Shown: in pieces, positions 45,911 to 57,590 of the stretch
Layout of the letters: every line of letters begins with the position of its first letter
Numbering within the stretch: the first letter of the stretch is position 1
Assembly (NCBI GenBank): GCA_026545225.1
Contig: CM048845.1
Coordinates: 124,108,033-124,172,032 of the forward strand
Direction: 5' to 3'
Source: Cornus controversa
Taxonomy: Eukaryota > Streptophyta > Magnoliopsida > Cornales > Cornaceae
Length of the DNA stretch: 64,000 nt
Notes under the pieces: model-generated
Seen by the model: the letters and a program-made list of their open reading frames with translations, nothing else
Told to the model about the DNA's origin: nothing
Database searches by the model: none
Made by a program: the position numbers and the translations under genes

Positions 45911-46098
45911 TAGTGTGAGTTCCAGTCAGGACTTTGGAGCATCCATCTACCTACCACGTTTCAACACCTACCCAAACCCACCTAAGCAACATTGTTTTTG
46001 TTCACAAAACCTCTCTCTCTCTCATCGTTCTGTCTATCGTGTTCTCTTTTCTTTCGCTCGTACTCTCTCTCTCCTTTGTTTTTCTGACCGTTCCGAGA

Positions 46099-49000
46099 AT
46101 GGAGGCCAAGTTGTTAAGAGTCGCCTCTCCTGCAATACAAACCCATACTGGTTCTGAGCTTTCAAAGCCCAGTTGTCTTTTTGTGCACCAAGGTGGGCGA
46201 ATTTGCAGCTTTCGATTCCCCAATACAAGCTTGTCAAAACATGGGTTTCGATCTGTTCAAGCCTCAACAACTCACATTGGGTATATAACTTTCTTCCTTT
46301 TTGTTTCCCTCCCTAATGTTCTTATTTCCACAATTTACCTTTTGGGTTTCTCCATGGACCTTGCGAATTATTTTACTTTCTAATAGCATATATTTATTTT
46401 TTATAGTTTTTATTTATTTATGTTATTTGTATCTTTATAATGACATGTATTAATTCTCTGTTTGTGGTCAGTTGAATGTGTATTGTAGCACAATCTTATC
46501 TGTTTGGGATGTTTGTTCTCATAATTTTTGAATGTTGTATCTTGTTTTAGATATGGTATCTCTTAATTCTCCATTTTGACCGGTCTTTGTTGCTTTGAAA
46601 GTGTATTATAACACAATATCCTCTCTTTTGGCTATTTGACATCATTACCAGGTAAGTTTCAGCTTCGTTTTTAGAATTTGGTTTTGATTTAAATTTTTTA
46701 AAGAAATAATTAGATGGAAAGTTCAATTAATTAAATATATGATCTCTTTAACTGTCAACTCAGGTCTTTTCATCTTTTAACTTCTATTTATGAGAAGTGG
46801 ATTGCACTTTAATGCAATGTAGATGATTCATGCAGTTGAAATTTTAGGGTTCTGCTTCTAAGGATCAATTTTAAACAGTTAATTCTGATCTTCTTTTTGT
46901 TAGCTTGACGTATGAGAGTTGGATTTTCTTAATGCAATATAGATAATCTATGCCATAGCAAGTTTTGGGATTTATGATTCTCCATTAGTGAAGATCTTTT
47001 CTGGGGTTCTGCTTCTAAGGATCAATTTTAAACAGTTAATTCTGATCTTTTTTTTGTTAGGTTGACGTATGAGAGGTGGATTTTCTTAATGCAATATAGA
47101 TAATCTATGCCATAGCAAGTTTTGGGATTTATGATTCTCCATTAGTGAAGATCTTTTCTGGGGGTCTGTTTGTTTGTTTGCCCCCATCAGCCCCCACAAA
47201 TGGTGTGTTTGTGCACTCACATCAATTCATATCTACAGATTTATTATGCATCAAAATTTTAACGTTATACACAAATTTTTTGGATATTTGATTAGAATCA
47301 CATAGTAGAAATTCTTGCATAATTGCATTGTTTGTGGACAAAGTAGTGCACAACCTTATGAATTTTCATGAATGTGACTATGCTCCCTCTCCCTCATAAG
47401 CATGTATGATAACTTCCTTTGTTATAACCTGAGACATTGACTTATTCACAGAACATAAAAGCCCTTACACAGTTTGGAATGGTGATTCTGCCTTACTAAT
47501 GTGAATGAGTCATAATCAAGTTCATTTATGATAGCATGGATACATTACCAATATATTTTGATTGGTTATAATTCAATAGATCACTAATTATTGGCAATAC
47601 TTGAGTATCACGAATTTATTTGAATGCTATTAGGAAGACAATATCAGCTCTTCTCCTTCATCTTCCAAAAACAAAGAAAAAAGGTTTCAATTTCTATGTT
47701 TTCTTCCTGAAGAAGGAAAACATCATTTTTTGGTTAATTTATGTGATTTCCTACTTAGCTATTAGGTAACAATGGGTTTCTTTATGACTGATAATTGTGC
47801 AGTACATTCCGAATTTGATAGTTCTTTATTGCTATGGTCATTTAATAACCTGAAGCTCAATTTGTCAGTATACTGACATATTTTAATGCACACAGAAACA
47901 TGCTTCTAGAGACGTAAATGGTAAATCCAACATTAAGATTATGTCAAGACATAATTGCCATGTCTTGGAAGATTTTTTTGAGTATCTGACTTTTGAGTTT
48001 TTTAAAATAAAGGTCATCATCATTCTTGCCTTAATCCCATATGAATGGGATCGGCCACATCAATTGTCTCTCTCCAATCTTTTCTATTACTTGCCATTTC
48101 ACCTACTATATTTAACTTTTTAAAGTCATTTTTAATAATCTCATTCCATGTCATTTTTGGTCGCCCTGTCTCTTACCTTCTATTACAATTAATCTTCTTT
48201 GTTTGACTGGTGCGTCTCTAGGCCTCTGATGATTGTGTCCAAGACTCCAAACCATCTAAGCCTACTTTCTCTAATTTTCTCACCAATGGGCGTTACACCT
48301 AATTTTTCTCTCACACAACTTTTTAAAATAGAGGTCTGAAATTTGTTTTCTTTATTTGTAGATTGCCAAAGAAAGAAAGGGTTGATGAAAGTCAGAGCTA
48401 TACTCTAGAGGGCATAAGACATTCTTTGATTCGACAAGAGGATAGCATCATATTTGGCCTCTTGGAAAGAGCTCAATATTGTTTTAATGCAGAGACCTAT
48501 GACCCTAACGCTTTTTTCATGGATAGTTTTGATGGCTCTTTGATTGAATACATGGTTAAAGAAACCGAGAAGCTTCATGCTCAGGCACATAAACTTAAAT
48601 TTGTGGAAGTAAGGAAGAAAAAATTCTGATTTATTGCAGGTTTCTGATTGATTTTTGATGATGCATCAGGTGGGAAGATACAAGAGTCCTGATGAGCATC
48701 CTTTCTTCCCTGATGACTTGCCTGACACAATGCTGCCTCCTTTACAATACCCCCAGGTAAGATATTAAATGCAGTTGAAATGTGATGCTTTTACCTGAAG
48801 CTACAATTTGCTTCACTTGTAAGCCTCTGGGAAAAATTTGGTTATATTGATGAATTTACTTTGAATTTTGTTGGAAGCTGAAATTATCATGAGTAACATA
48901 ATTGATGCATACCACCAAGCATTAGCTTGAGTGGGTATCTCTTCCACCTCTCACAGAGGAGGTTATGGGTTCACGTCTCAAATAGGACAAATGAGTGAGT

Positions 49001-50449
49001 TTTGCTATTTTAAAAAAATAACTTTGAAACATTAAAAGCTTAATTCTATTCTGAACAAGTGAATTCAAGATGTTTGGAACATGGAAAACTTGGAGACTGA
49101 ACATGACATCTTAAGACCCATTTGGCTTTGTAAAGTCAATCATAGATTGTTAAATGCATGAAAAATCAACACAACCTCAAGATCAAGATAATAAGATTTT
49201 ATGGTATCAACTGTGAGTGTGTGTCACGCACGTGCATGTCCGTGCACACTTGTGGTCATTTTCAATGAACATCATCAAGTTATATTTTTGTAAGCATTCC
49301 TAATTTATCCTGGTTTCTAATATGCAAATAGGTTCTGCATCCTATAACTGATTCAATCAACATCAACAATGAAGTATGGGATATGTACTTTAGAGATCTT
49401 CTTCCGAGATTAGTTAAGGAAGGAGATGATGGTAATTGTGGATCAGCCGCAGTTTGTGACACAATTTGCTTGCAGGTACACAATTTAACTAATCCATCAT
49501 CATCATCATCATCATCATTATCATCATCATCCTTGCCTTTATCCCATATGGATGGGGTTGGCCACATGAATTCTCTTTTTCCATTCTTTCTTATTATACA
49601 CTATGTCTTCTCCTAAATTTAAGTTTTTTAAGTCGTTTCTAATTACTTCATCCCACGTAAGCCATCTACATTGAACTAAGTCTAGTTAGATGGAACAAAA
49701 TTATAAGTGAAATGATTTTATAATTTTGAGGGTTTGTGTTTTAATGATCACAATGGCCTTTGTATTATTTGACTTACTCATACTCTAAACCATGTAATTT
49801 AAAATGTTGTTGGGAGCCAATTACTCTGATCACTATGTTGTTTTGATCAATCCACTCCCCTCCCCCCGGTCTTTCCTTTCCGAGACATCCATGGCACAAA
49901 CTGTTGTTATTTTCTACGCTGAGTGGTTCTGACTTGGCAATCTTGCTTTATATGTATATTATTGGACTCTAATATGCAGGCCCTCTCAAAGAGAGTTCAT
50001 TATGGTAAATTCGTAGCAGAGGCAAAATTTCGAGCATCACCAGATGCATATAAAGCTGCCATTAGAGCACAAGTATATTTTCCTTTCCAGATTCATTTTA
50101 TTGCATATTTTCTTGGAATACCCTTTTCAAATTTCTCTTTCTTATCTTCTCATAACATGGGCTGGAGATGAGTTTAATGTCTATTTTTTGTGGTGTGATG
50201 CTTGCTTTGCAGGACAGGGCCCAACTGATGGATTTGCTGACAGACTCTGCAGTGGAAGAGGTAATTAGAAAGCGGGTGGAGATGAAAACCAAAACCTATG
50301 GGCTAGAGGTGACTGTCAAGGTAGAGGAAGATAGAGCTGATCCAGTATACAAAATAAAACCAAGCTTCGTTGCTGACCTTTATGGGGACTGGATCATGCC
50401 ATTGACAAAAGAAGTTCAGGTTGAATATTTATTGAGAAGGCTGGACTGA
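46099..50449 (+). CDS. Plastid chorismate mutase (CM1-type), six exons
   Basis: Converts chorismate to prephenate, the first committed step toward Phe and Tyr. Exons: 46,099-46,280; 48,362-48,608; 48,670-48,756; 49,332-49,475; 49,980-50,072; 50,213-50,449. The frame is continuous and gives about 329 residues. Residues 1-60 are Ser/Arg-rich and form a likely chloroplast transit peptide. The mature part matches eukaryotic AroQ-type enzymes: YTLEGIRHSLIRQEDSIIFGLLERAQ, SPDEHPFFPDDLP, MYFRDLLPRLVKEGDDGN, RVHYGKFVAEAKF, and the C-terminal YGDWIMPLTKEVQVEYL. Plastid enzymes are typically activated by Trp and inhibited by Phe/Tyr. The exon 2 donor is unusual (see findings); a GC donor at 48,585 would shorten the protein by eight residues. 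A tandem paralog begins at 60,653. Confidence 0.93.
46848..47162. repeat. About 156-bp tandem duplication in CM intron 1
   Basis: The segment GGTTCTGCTTCTAAGGATCAATTTTAAACAG...GATTCTCCATTAGTGAAGATCTTTTCTGG occurs twice back to back with only a few differences, so it is recent. Confidence 0.92.
48000..48335 (-). mobile_element. RTE-type LINE 3' fragment in CM intron 1
   Basis: The minus strand reads KIRESRLRWFGVLDT...APVKQRRL, the C-terminal tail typical of RTE-clade reverse transcriptases (RMRWFGHV...APVRR). It is followed by a terminal part with AATCCCATATGAATGGGATCGG on the plus strand. It ends shortly before exon 2. Confidence 0.6.
49490..49690 (-). mobile_element. RTE-type LINE 3' end with (ATC)n tail in CM intron 4
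   Basis: A CATCATCATC run (49,495-49,537) followed by CCTTGCCTTTATCCCATATGGATGGGGTTGGCCACATGAATTC. This matches the tail of the fragment at 48,005. The simple repeat tail begins only about 18 bp past the exon 4 splice donor. Confidence 0.65.
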
Positions 50450-51074
50450 AGTTGGTTTTGTAAGTAAATAGTCTTGTTTGACTGTGTATGGTAAGTGCAG
50501 AGAACTTGAATATGCGATTATGTCATTCGGGTGTTGTTGACTAGTAGTCTCTTTTTGATGTATCAATTGAGTATGTAAATAGGAACTGTGGAATGCCAAG
50601 AAAGTCTTCCTTCTACGTAAAGCAGTGTCTAAACAAAATGGGATTAGCATGTGCTATTGATAAATTTGGCTCTTGGTTTCTCAAAAGAATTATAATCGTC
50701 AATCTTTAATTGTGTCTTGTGTAGAGAACTGCTGATTCTAATTTGGAAAATACTTCTCATCAAGAAAAAGTAAGTTGACAAGGTGACTTGTCACAAAATC
50801 ATTAATAAACATTTATTAAATGACATTATGTGGGATATATGTGAATGTGTCTACTATCCAATATTGGCTTTCATGTTGTTCAGTTGATTCTACTCTTCTA
50901 AGATTGTTAGTTTTAACTTCAAAGTGAAAATCACGGCATGTTTTTAGTAATCTCACATGCAAATGGGAGAAAAATTGTATGTGCCACCTTGTTTTTTTTT
51001 TTCTTCTTTATCTGGACTTAATTCATGAAAATGGAAGTCTGTATGGTGAGTTAGTTTGATGCTTTTGTGAATCG
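50450..51074. other. 3' flank of chorismate mutase gene
   Basis: Probably 3' UTR for the first few hundred bases, then AT-rich intergenic sequence. No ORF of note. Confidence 0.6.
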
Positions 51075-51450
51075 GCTAAGATGATTTGGTTTTAAGGTAA
51101 TATTCCGAGGCATGCCATTATTCTTTTCATGGCAGTTAAGGGAAGACTATCGACTCAAGATTGTTTGTTTCGTTTTGAAGTTATGGATAGGGCAGCAAGC
51201 TTGTTTTGTAGGATGCCGATTGAAAATCATTCTCACATCTTTTTCAATTGTCCTTCCTCCTCCAGAATATGGATTTTCTTGGGTAAAAAATGTAATTTAG
51301 TTTGGCCCTCACTTGATCTCCGGGATATTCTCTCATGGTGTGCTCAACATCTCAGAGAAAGATCCTTGAAATCCACCCCGATCAAGATCATTTTAGCTGG
51401 CTACAGTTTATGTTCTATGAAGAGAACAAAATGATAGAATGTATGCCAGA
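51075..51450 (+). mobile_element. L1-type LINE fragment (zf-RVT region)
   Basis: Reads AVKGRLSTQDCLFRF, MPIENHSHIFFNCPSSSRIW and WCAQHLRERSLKSTPIKIIL. This is the zinc-binding tail found after the reverse transcriptase of plant L1-like elements. It is a short isolated piece. Confidence 0.75.
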
Positions 51451-51823
51451 CAACTATAAAGATGTGATCTTGGTTCAACACTAGATTATGGAGTTGGTAA
51501 AACTCAGAGCTGTGACCTCTCTATAATCTCCATCCTCTTGCTGACGATCGGTGGTTGCAGAGGTAATAGGATATCCCAGATTCAGTTGCTTATGGTTATG
51601 GGTAATTCGCCAAGTTTGCTTTAGTTTCATAGCCGTTTTTGTGAAGGCCATCTCTATATGTTGCTCCAATTTCTGCGCTATCTCGAATTATTATGTGTGG
51701 CACGAGAGGCTCGGCCACAATATGATACTATGCCACAATCGTTTAAGCTCGTTTGTTTTGACTTAATTTTTTTAAAAAAATATTTTTAATTTTTTTTTTT
51801 TAATGTTGGGCTCCATTAATCAA
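51451..51823. other. Short intergenic gap
   Basis: No recognisable feature. It may contain the decayed end of the L1 fragment. Confidence 0.4.
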
Positions 51824-52284
51824 ACTAGTTTAAAGAACGGGCGATGCACGTTGATTTAAAATAAATTAAAATTTTATTATAACACTCAAAACTATTATAA
51901 CACATTCAAACACATTAATTAAAACACTCAAAATTATTTTCATTTTGTAACCGCGGTAAAAAAATAAAATTATAATTCTTATTTTTATTTTTATAGCTTT
52001 TCTAATTATATTTATTCTTTCTCTCACACTTCATTCCTAACACATCATCTTTTATTTTTAAAATTCAAAAAAATAAAAAATATATATTATAATTCTTTTA
52101 TATTGATATTTTTTCTAATTCTATTTATTCTCTCACTAACTTCATTCATCACACATAGCCATTATCAATTATATATCTCTAAGTGCATTATGCATATAAA
52201 ATCCAATCATGTTTTGTTAGAATTAATATTTCGAGCTAGGCACAAAAAATCTACACCAAATACGACTTATAATATAGGCTGAAT

Positions 52285-52615
52285 AATCTTAATATTGTGT
52301 GATAAGTTAGCTTTGAATGTGTTGATTGTCAAATGTGTAACTGTGATAATAGGTTTTTCGTTTATTAGCTTCATTATTAAATTTTATTCATTCTTAACAA
52401 GATCGTCTCACATTGTCAAAGTACTTGAACTGTTATAAAAAATAATTAATTCAATAATTTATAATGGTAATTATGAGTATTTATGCAATGTTGAAATGAT
52501 GTACCTCATATCCATTATAATGATGTCTCACAATTTAGATGTCCATATGCATTGTTCTTTTTAGCTATGTTGAATGTAGAATATACGTCAATAACGATTC
52601 TCAAAACATCCAGCA
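52285..52615 (-). pseudogene. RPA-like OB-fold remnant in Helitron (third copy)
   Basis: Diverged equivalent of 2,640-2,963, including the region around TGTACCTCATATCCATTATAATGATGTC and the following intron. The frame is damaged by small indels. Confidence 0.5.
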
Positions 52616-54419
52616 AGAGTAAAAATTAAATTTATAGATTTATATATAAGGAGAATAAAGAGTTAAAAGAAAACAAACCTATAATTTTTTTTTCATCGAT
52701 ATACTTGTTCAAGTCCTTAAAGTCCACAAAATTATATTTTATTTTTTCTAAACTTACAACTTCAAGCTCCTCTCATATGAATTTTATTTTAGTTAATAAT
52801 TCTATAAGTTTTACCGTATAGATTTAATTTTATATTAGTATATTATTTCACCATCAAAATAATAAAAGGTCAAAGATATATATATATATATATACACAGA
52901 CACTATTATTAAAAGTACAAAGAGGTTCAAAAGTTTCAGTACATTTTTTATTTCTATAATGCATTCTTATTTTTTATTATAATATATTTATTCTAATAAA
53001 TACATAGAAACATAATATTTCCATAAATCTTAAACACCAAGTGTTCTTTTCTAATTCTATGTCTTTTCTAATTCTATGTATTATTTGTCTCACACATTAT
53101 CTCTAACAAAAACTCTTCCTATTTTAGAAAAATAAAAATAACATTATAATTCATACTTTTATAAATTTTCTAATTTTATTTATTCTTTCTCTTATACTTC
53201 ATTTCTAACACAAAATATTCCTATTTTTAAAATTTTAATAATTTGATTAGAAAAATTAATTTACAGAGTTTCAAATCATTTAATTTAATTAGAATTCTTT
53301 TTTTTCTTAAATGTCTAAAGAAATTAAAATCCATTTAGAGTAAATTAATTAGGTTATAATTCCAATTTAGTTCGCACTTCATCCCTAACACAAATTATTC
53401 CTATTTCAAAAAAAATAAAAATAAAATTATAATTCTTATTTTTATAACTTTTCTAATTCTATTTATTATTTCTATCACATTTAATCCCTAACACACCATC
53501 TTTTTATTTTTAAAATTCAAAAAAAAATTAAAATATATATATTATAATTTCTTATATATTGATATTTTTTTCTAATTCTATTTATTCTTTCACTAACTTC
53601 ATTCCTAACACATACTCCTAAAATATAATATTATTTAAATAAGTTTTTTTTTTCTATTTCTGTTTCTTCAATCTCTTACTTCATCCCTAACACAAACTCT
53701 TAAAATATAATATTATTTATTACACAACCATTATTAATTATATATCGCCAAGTACATTATGCATATAAAATCCAATCATATTCTGTTAGAATTAATATTC
53801 TAAGCTAGACACAAAAAATTTACACCAAATATGATTATATTATAGGCTGATTATTTATTATTAAATTTATGTCTGATTTATTAATCAGATATTCAATTCT
53901 ATAACATGACTCATTATAGACGTAATTTTTTATTAAAAAATTTTGATTTCAAAAACTAATAGCAAACAATGAGTAGAAAAAAAAAAGCTAAAGAAAAGAA
54001 CTCACGTATAAGTCGAGACGAAACCGAATCAAATGGTTTTTGATGAGATTCGAGAGAAAGCTAAGAGTCGTGTTGATGAGAGTCGAGAGGAAGATGAGAG
54101 CTGTAATTCTTATATATTGATATTTTTTATAATTCTATTTATTCTCTCACTAACTACATTCCTAACACATTCTCTTAAAATATAATATTATTTAAATAAG
54201 TATTTTTTTCTAATTTTATTTCTTCAATTTCTAACTTCATCCCTAACATAAACTCCTAAAATATAATATTATTTATTTCACAGCCATTATCAATTATATA
54301 TCTCTAAGTACAAAAAAATCTACTGAGGGTCGTGTTGATGAGAGCGGAGAAGAAGAATGAAGAGTCGTAATTGAGAGGAAGAGTGATTTTAGGTGTTTAT
54401 GGTTTTGCGGGTTATAATT

Positions 54420-54760
54420 CTATTTTTTAAAATGTAGAAATAAAAAGAAAGGGTTTTGCTTGAGAAAGGTTTTTGCTTGGGTAATTCTATTTTTTTAATT
54501 TAAAAATAAAAAAATGAAAATGTTTTGTTTTTTTAAATTTAGAAATTAAAAATAAAAAGAAAGGGTTTTGCTTGGGAAAGAGTTTTACTTGAGTAATTCT
54601 ATTTTTTTAATTTCAAAATAAAAAAGGAAAGGGTTTTGCTTGGGTAATTCTATTTTTTTAATTTTAAAATAAAAAGGAAAGAATTTTGCTTGAGTAATTC
54701 TATTTTTTTAATTTAAAAATAAAAAAATAGTGTACTGAAACTAAAAATCTCCTTTGTATT
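54420..54760. repeat. TTTTGCTTG-type tandem repeats in Helitron
   Basis: Units GAAAGGGTTTTGCTTGGGTAATTCTATTTTTTTAATTTAAAAATAAAAA recur about four times. The same family is seen at 4,205-5,300. Confidence 0.8.
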
Positions 54761-55091
54761 TTTAATAGTAGTATAGATTAACTATTTAATATTTTACAAG
54801 TTTATTGTATCAACCAAATATTTTAGAGTTAAAATATTTTACCGAGTATAACATTTTTTCTTTTAAAATATGCAATCAAAAATTTTTAAAAATAACTTTT
54901 AAAAAATGTTTTACATCAAAACAATCAAATTACCATTGAAAATATAAAATAATTTCAAGAAAGAAATACAATGAGATTTTGGTAATTGGTGGAATACCAA
55001 AATAAAGTAACAGGACATTCCTTACATTTGGCATGCTCGTCAAAAAATACTTATCAATAACTCTTTTTAGGTTTCGTATTTCGGTAATAAT

Positions 55092-55602
55092 CTACATTTT
55101 TAATGTCTTTCTCATTATATCGGGAGATGAGAATGGAGAGACATTATTCTGTGACCTACAAGTTGATACTGATTTGCAATCTCTTTCAATGATAGCTTTT
55201 GAGAGTCCCCAATTGAGGCAAAGATGGAGAGCTGCGCTTCGGCAGAGACTGCTGAAACTACATGATGATGAAATTTTAAACCAAACCGACTTTGATTCCG
55301 AAGAATGAGAACACCCCAGCCCAGCCTTGTGAAGAGAGGCATCAAAATTCATTTTAACCAAGCCTGTGGGAGGAGTGGCCCAAGGTGGGGGGTGGAGGAG
55401 GAGGAGGAGGAGTTGGGCTATGAAGGTCCAGATGCTTGTATTGGCAAGCCTGGCACAAAGTGGGAAGCAATCATTCCTTTTCCAATCTAGGGAGAGATCG
55501 ATCCACCGCCGGTGCCATTCCATGGGAGGACCATTTGAGGGATCAAAACGGAGGGGCCTTAATTTCCAAACGATTTGGCTGGAAGGGCATTTCCAAAGCT
55601 GA
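55092..55602 (-). pseudogene. LINE RNase H-like fragment
   Basis: The minus strand reads PPTGLVKMNFDASLHKAGLGC, then in a shifted frame ...AVSAEAQLSIFASIGDSQKLSL. This is the start of the RNase H domain (VKxNFDAS, AEAxA) attached to plant LINE polyproteins. Frameshifts and missing acidic catalytic context make it non-functional. Confidence 0.6.
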
Positions 55603-55603
55603 G

Positions 55604-55793
55604 ATGGGAGGGACCGAGAAGGAGGGCACTGCGTCGCCGACACTGGTGGTGGTGCTAGCGTGCGCCGGGATGTTGATGATACCGGAGCCCTCTTCCAATC
55701 ACTTCATCGTCGGAGGGAACATGAGCTTGATTACCAATGCTAACTACACTATTTGGGCTCAAGACGAACATTTCTAACTCGGCGACTGCCTCT
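55604..55793 (+). pseudogene. Phytocyanin / early-nodulin-like (ENODL) pseudogene, exon 1
   Basis: Starts MGGTEKEG, followed by a hydrophobic signal-like stretch (TLVVVLACAGMLMI), then HFIVGGNMSL and NYTIWAQDEHF. This matches the start of lamin-like/ENODL proteins, which are secreted GPI-type copper-protein relatives. After HF the expected Tyr codon is TAA (55,775-55,777), followed by LGDCL and a GTAAGG donor at 55,794. No second exon with the rest of the cupredoxin domain was found downstream. The early stop and missing exon mark a pseudogene. Confidence 0.65.
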
Positions 55794-56035
55794 GTAAGGT
55801 CTCTCTCTGTCGTTATTTCTCTCTCTCTTGACTACCTTTTCTTTATCTACAAACGCTCAGATCTACTCTTTTGTGCTCTTCGCGCAGATTATAAGTTCCT
55901 ATTTACTTCGAGTTGTTCGTTACTTCAGTGTGTCTCTCTCTCCTTGTATATATGTTGTATTACACTTAATAATGTTTCAGCTAGATCAGTGAGTAGATAT
56001 TTAAATAGACACTGATACCATAATATGGTTTTTAA

Positions 56036-57180
56036 AGCTGTTGATTTGTTTTATTAGGAAAAAATCTCAGAAATTGTGTCTAAAATCGTTTCTTGCGCAG
56101 TTGGAATGAATGGAACTGCTTGCATTTTGCCATTATTTTATTTTTCTTCACACACTATTGTGCGTGTATAGGCACGTGTGACGTGTCTCTATTTGATTTC
56201 TTTATTTTTGGTATAAAATAGATCAGATGTTTTGATTCTCTTTCATTAATCTCTGAAACTTACCATACTAGAACTGCTTCCAATGAAATTATTTAGAAAT
56301 TGATTATAATTGAAGTTCATGTTTATATTTTATTGGTGCACTCTTGTTAATTATGCACACGAGGGAAATATTCATCATTTGGTTGACATTTTTTCAGGGA
56401 AATATCCATTTTTTTTTTCCATTCGATTCAAGCAAACCACACTAGGGAAATAGTTATCATTTGTCCTAAGAATGTTTCTTAAATCAATCCTATCTTCACC
56501 TCCTTTCAACTTCTTATATTTCAGACCAAATTGGTTACTGACGTAGTTTAAATATACCTGGCACACTTTAAATGTTACAATGCAATGTATTAGTCTTTAA
56601 TCTTAATGATGTGGAACACCTCCTCCTCATTTTTCGTGACAACATTATACCTACTACCTGATAATGCAAGCCGTATTGTGATTGATTTTATGAAGTGGAA
56701 CTCAATGCATGAACTACAACAAATCAGTTACCATGCATGACATATATATGAAAGCTATGAACCTAGTATGGTAAAACATTTCTAAAAAAGGCCAATTTAA
56801 ACTAGAAATATCACCATTAGACAAATGTGCCAAGTGTCAATAATTTTACTATGTGGGATGACAACATGCATGATCAGCATGCATTTAAAAATTCCCCTAT
56901 CATACATACATTATTTGGATGAGAACATTTTAGAAGTAGTAAAATTTTGAATCATTTATTGGATTGGTGATATGAATGTTGAATGTCATGTATACGCTAT
57001 ACACGTATTCTTGTCACAAAATATTATATATATATATATATATATTCTAACAATGTCTTTGTCAAGTGATGGTTAGTTGTTATGCATTAGTGACTAGTGA
57101 GATTAGAAATTGAAAGAGTTTTTATACCGGTAGGCCTAACAAGGTTCGAACCCAAACACATAAGATTATCACTAAAGCGT
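56036..57180. repeat. 1.2-kb direct duplication, left copy
   Basis: From AGCTGTTGATTTGTTTTATTAGGAAAAAATCTCAGAAATTG to ACCCAAACACATAAGATTATCACTAAA. It matches 58,328-59,540 in order with numerous substitutions and indels. The part from 56,930 is partly repeated again at 57,181-57,280. Confidence 0.85.
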
Positions 57181-57343
57181 CTTGGATAAGAACATTTTAA
57201 TATTAGTAAAATTTTGATCCATTTATTGGATTGGTGATATGAATGTTGAATGTCATGTAAACATGTATTCTTGTCACAAAATAATATATATAGAGAAAGA
57301 GAATTGTTCACATGCTCACTGGTGTGGAAAGAATTTATCCACA

Positions 57344-57590
57344 AATTAAATTCTCACGGTTGGATATCATCTGAGGCTAAAAACATAAGCTGCCTTTTTA
57401 GCTATCCAATGCAATTTGACGGTTAAGACTTCAATCATACATACATTTTCTTGGACGCCAGGGAGCTACAAATTAAAAACTCACTATTGGATATCATTTG
57501 AGGCTAAAAACATAAACTGCCTTTTTAGCTATCCAATGGGATCTGACGGTTAAGACTTCAATTGTGTAAACATTTGCTTGCACACAAGGA
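57344..57590. repeat. About 125-bp tandem doublet
   Basis: AAATTAAAWWCTCAC...GGATATCATYTGAGGCTAAAAACATAARCTGCCTTTTTAGCTATCCAATG...GACGGTTAAGACTTCAAT occurs twice. Confidence 0.85.

Larger units (their letters stand above)
51824..54777 (-). mobile_element. Non-autonomous Helitron with both termini
   Basis: On the minus strand it begins TCTATACTACTATTAAAAATACAAAGG directly after an A (right end, 54,777). It ends CGTGCATCGCCCGTTCTTTAAACTAGT directly before a T (left end, 51,824). TC...CTAGT inserted between A and T, plus the GC-rich subterminal CGTGCATCGCCCG, is the Helitron signature. The interior has an RPA-like remnant and TTTTGCTTG repeats shared with 1,278-5,347. Several TATATTGATATTTTTTCTAATTCTATTTATTC segments recur inside it. 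An internal inverted copy of the 5' end sequence lies at about 52,905-52,960, so an older Helitron piece may be nested. No Rep/helicase was recognised. Confidence 0.75.

Noticed and set aside
49280..49567. 95-codon ORF with a poly-Asp run
   Set aside because: Antisense translation of the (ATC)n LINE tail and exon 4.
13490..50449. A biosynthetic gene cluster linking chorismate mutase and the UGT
   Set aside because: The genes are over 31 kb apart with an unrelated oxidoreductase, a tRNA and transposons between, and no intermediate pathway genes are present.
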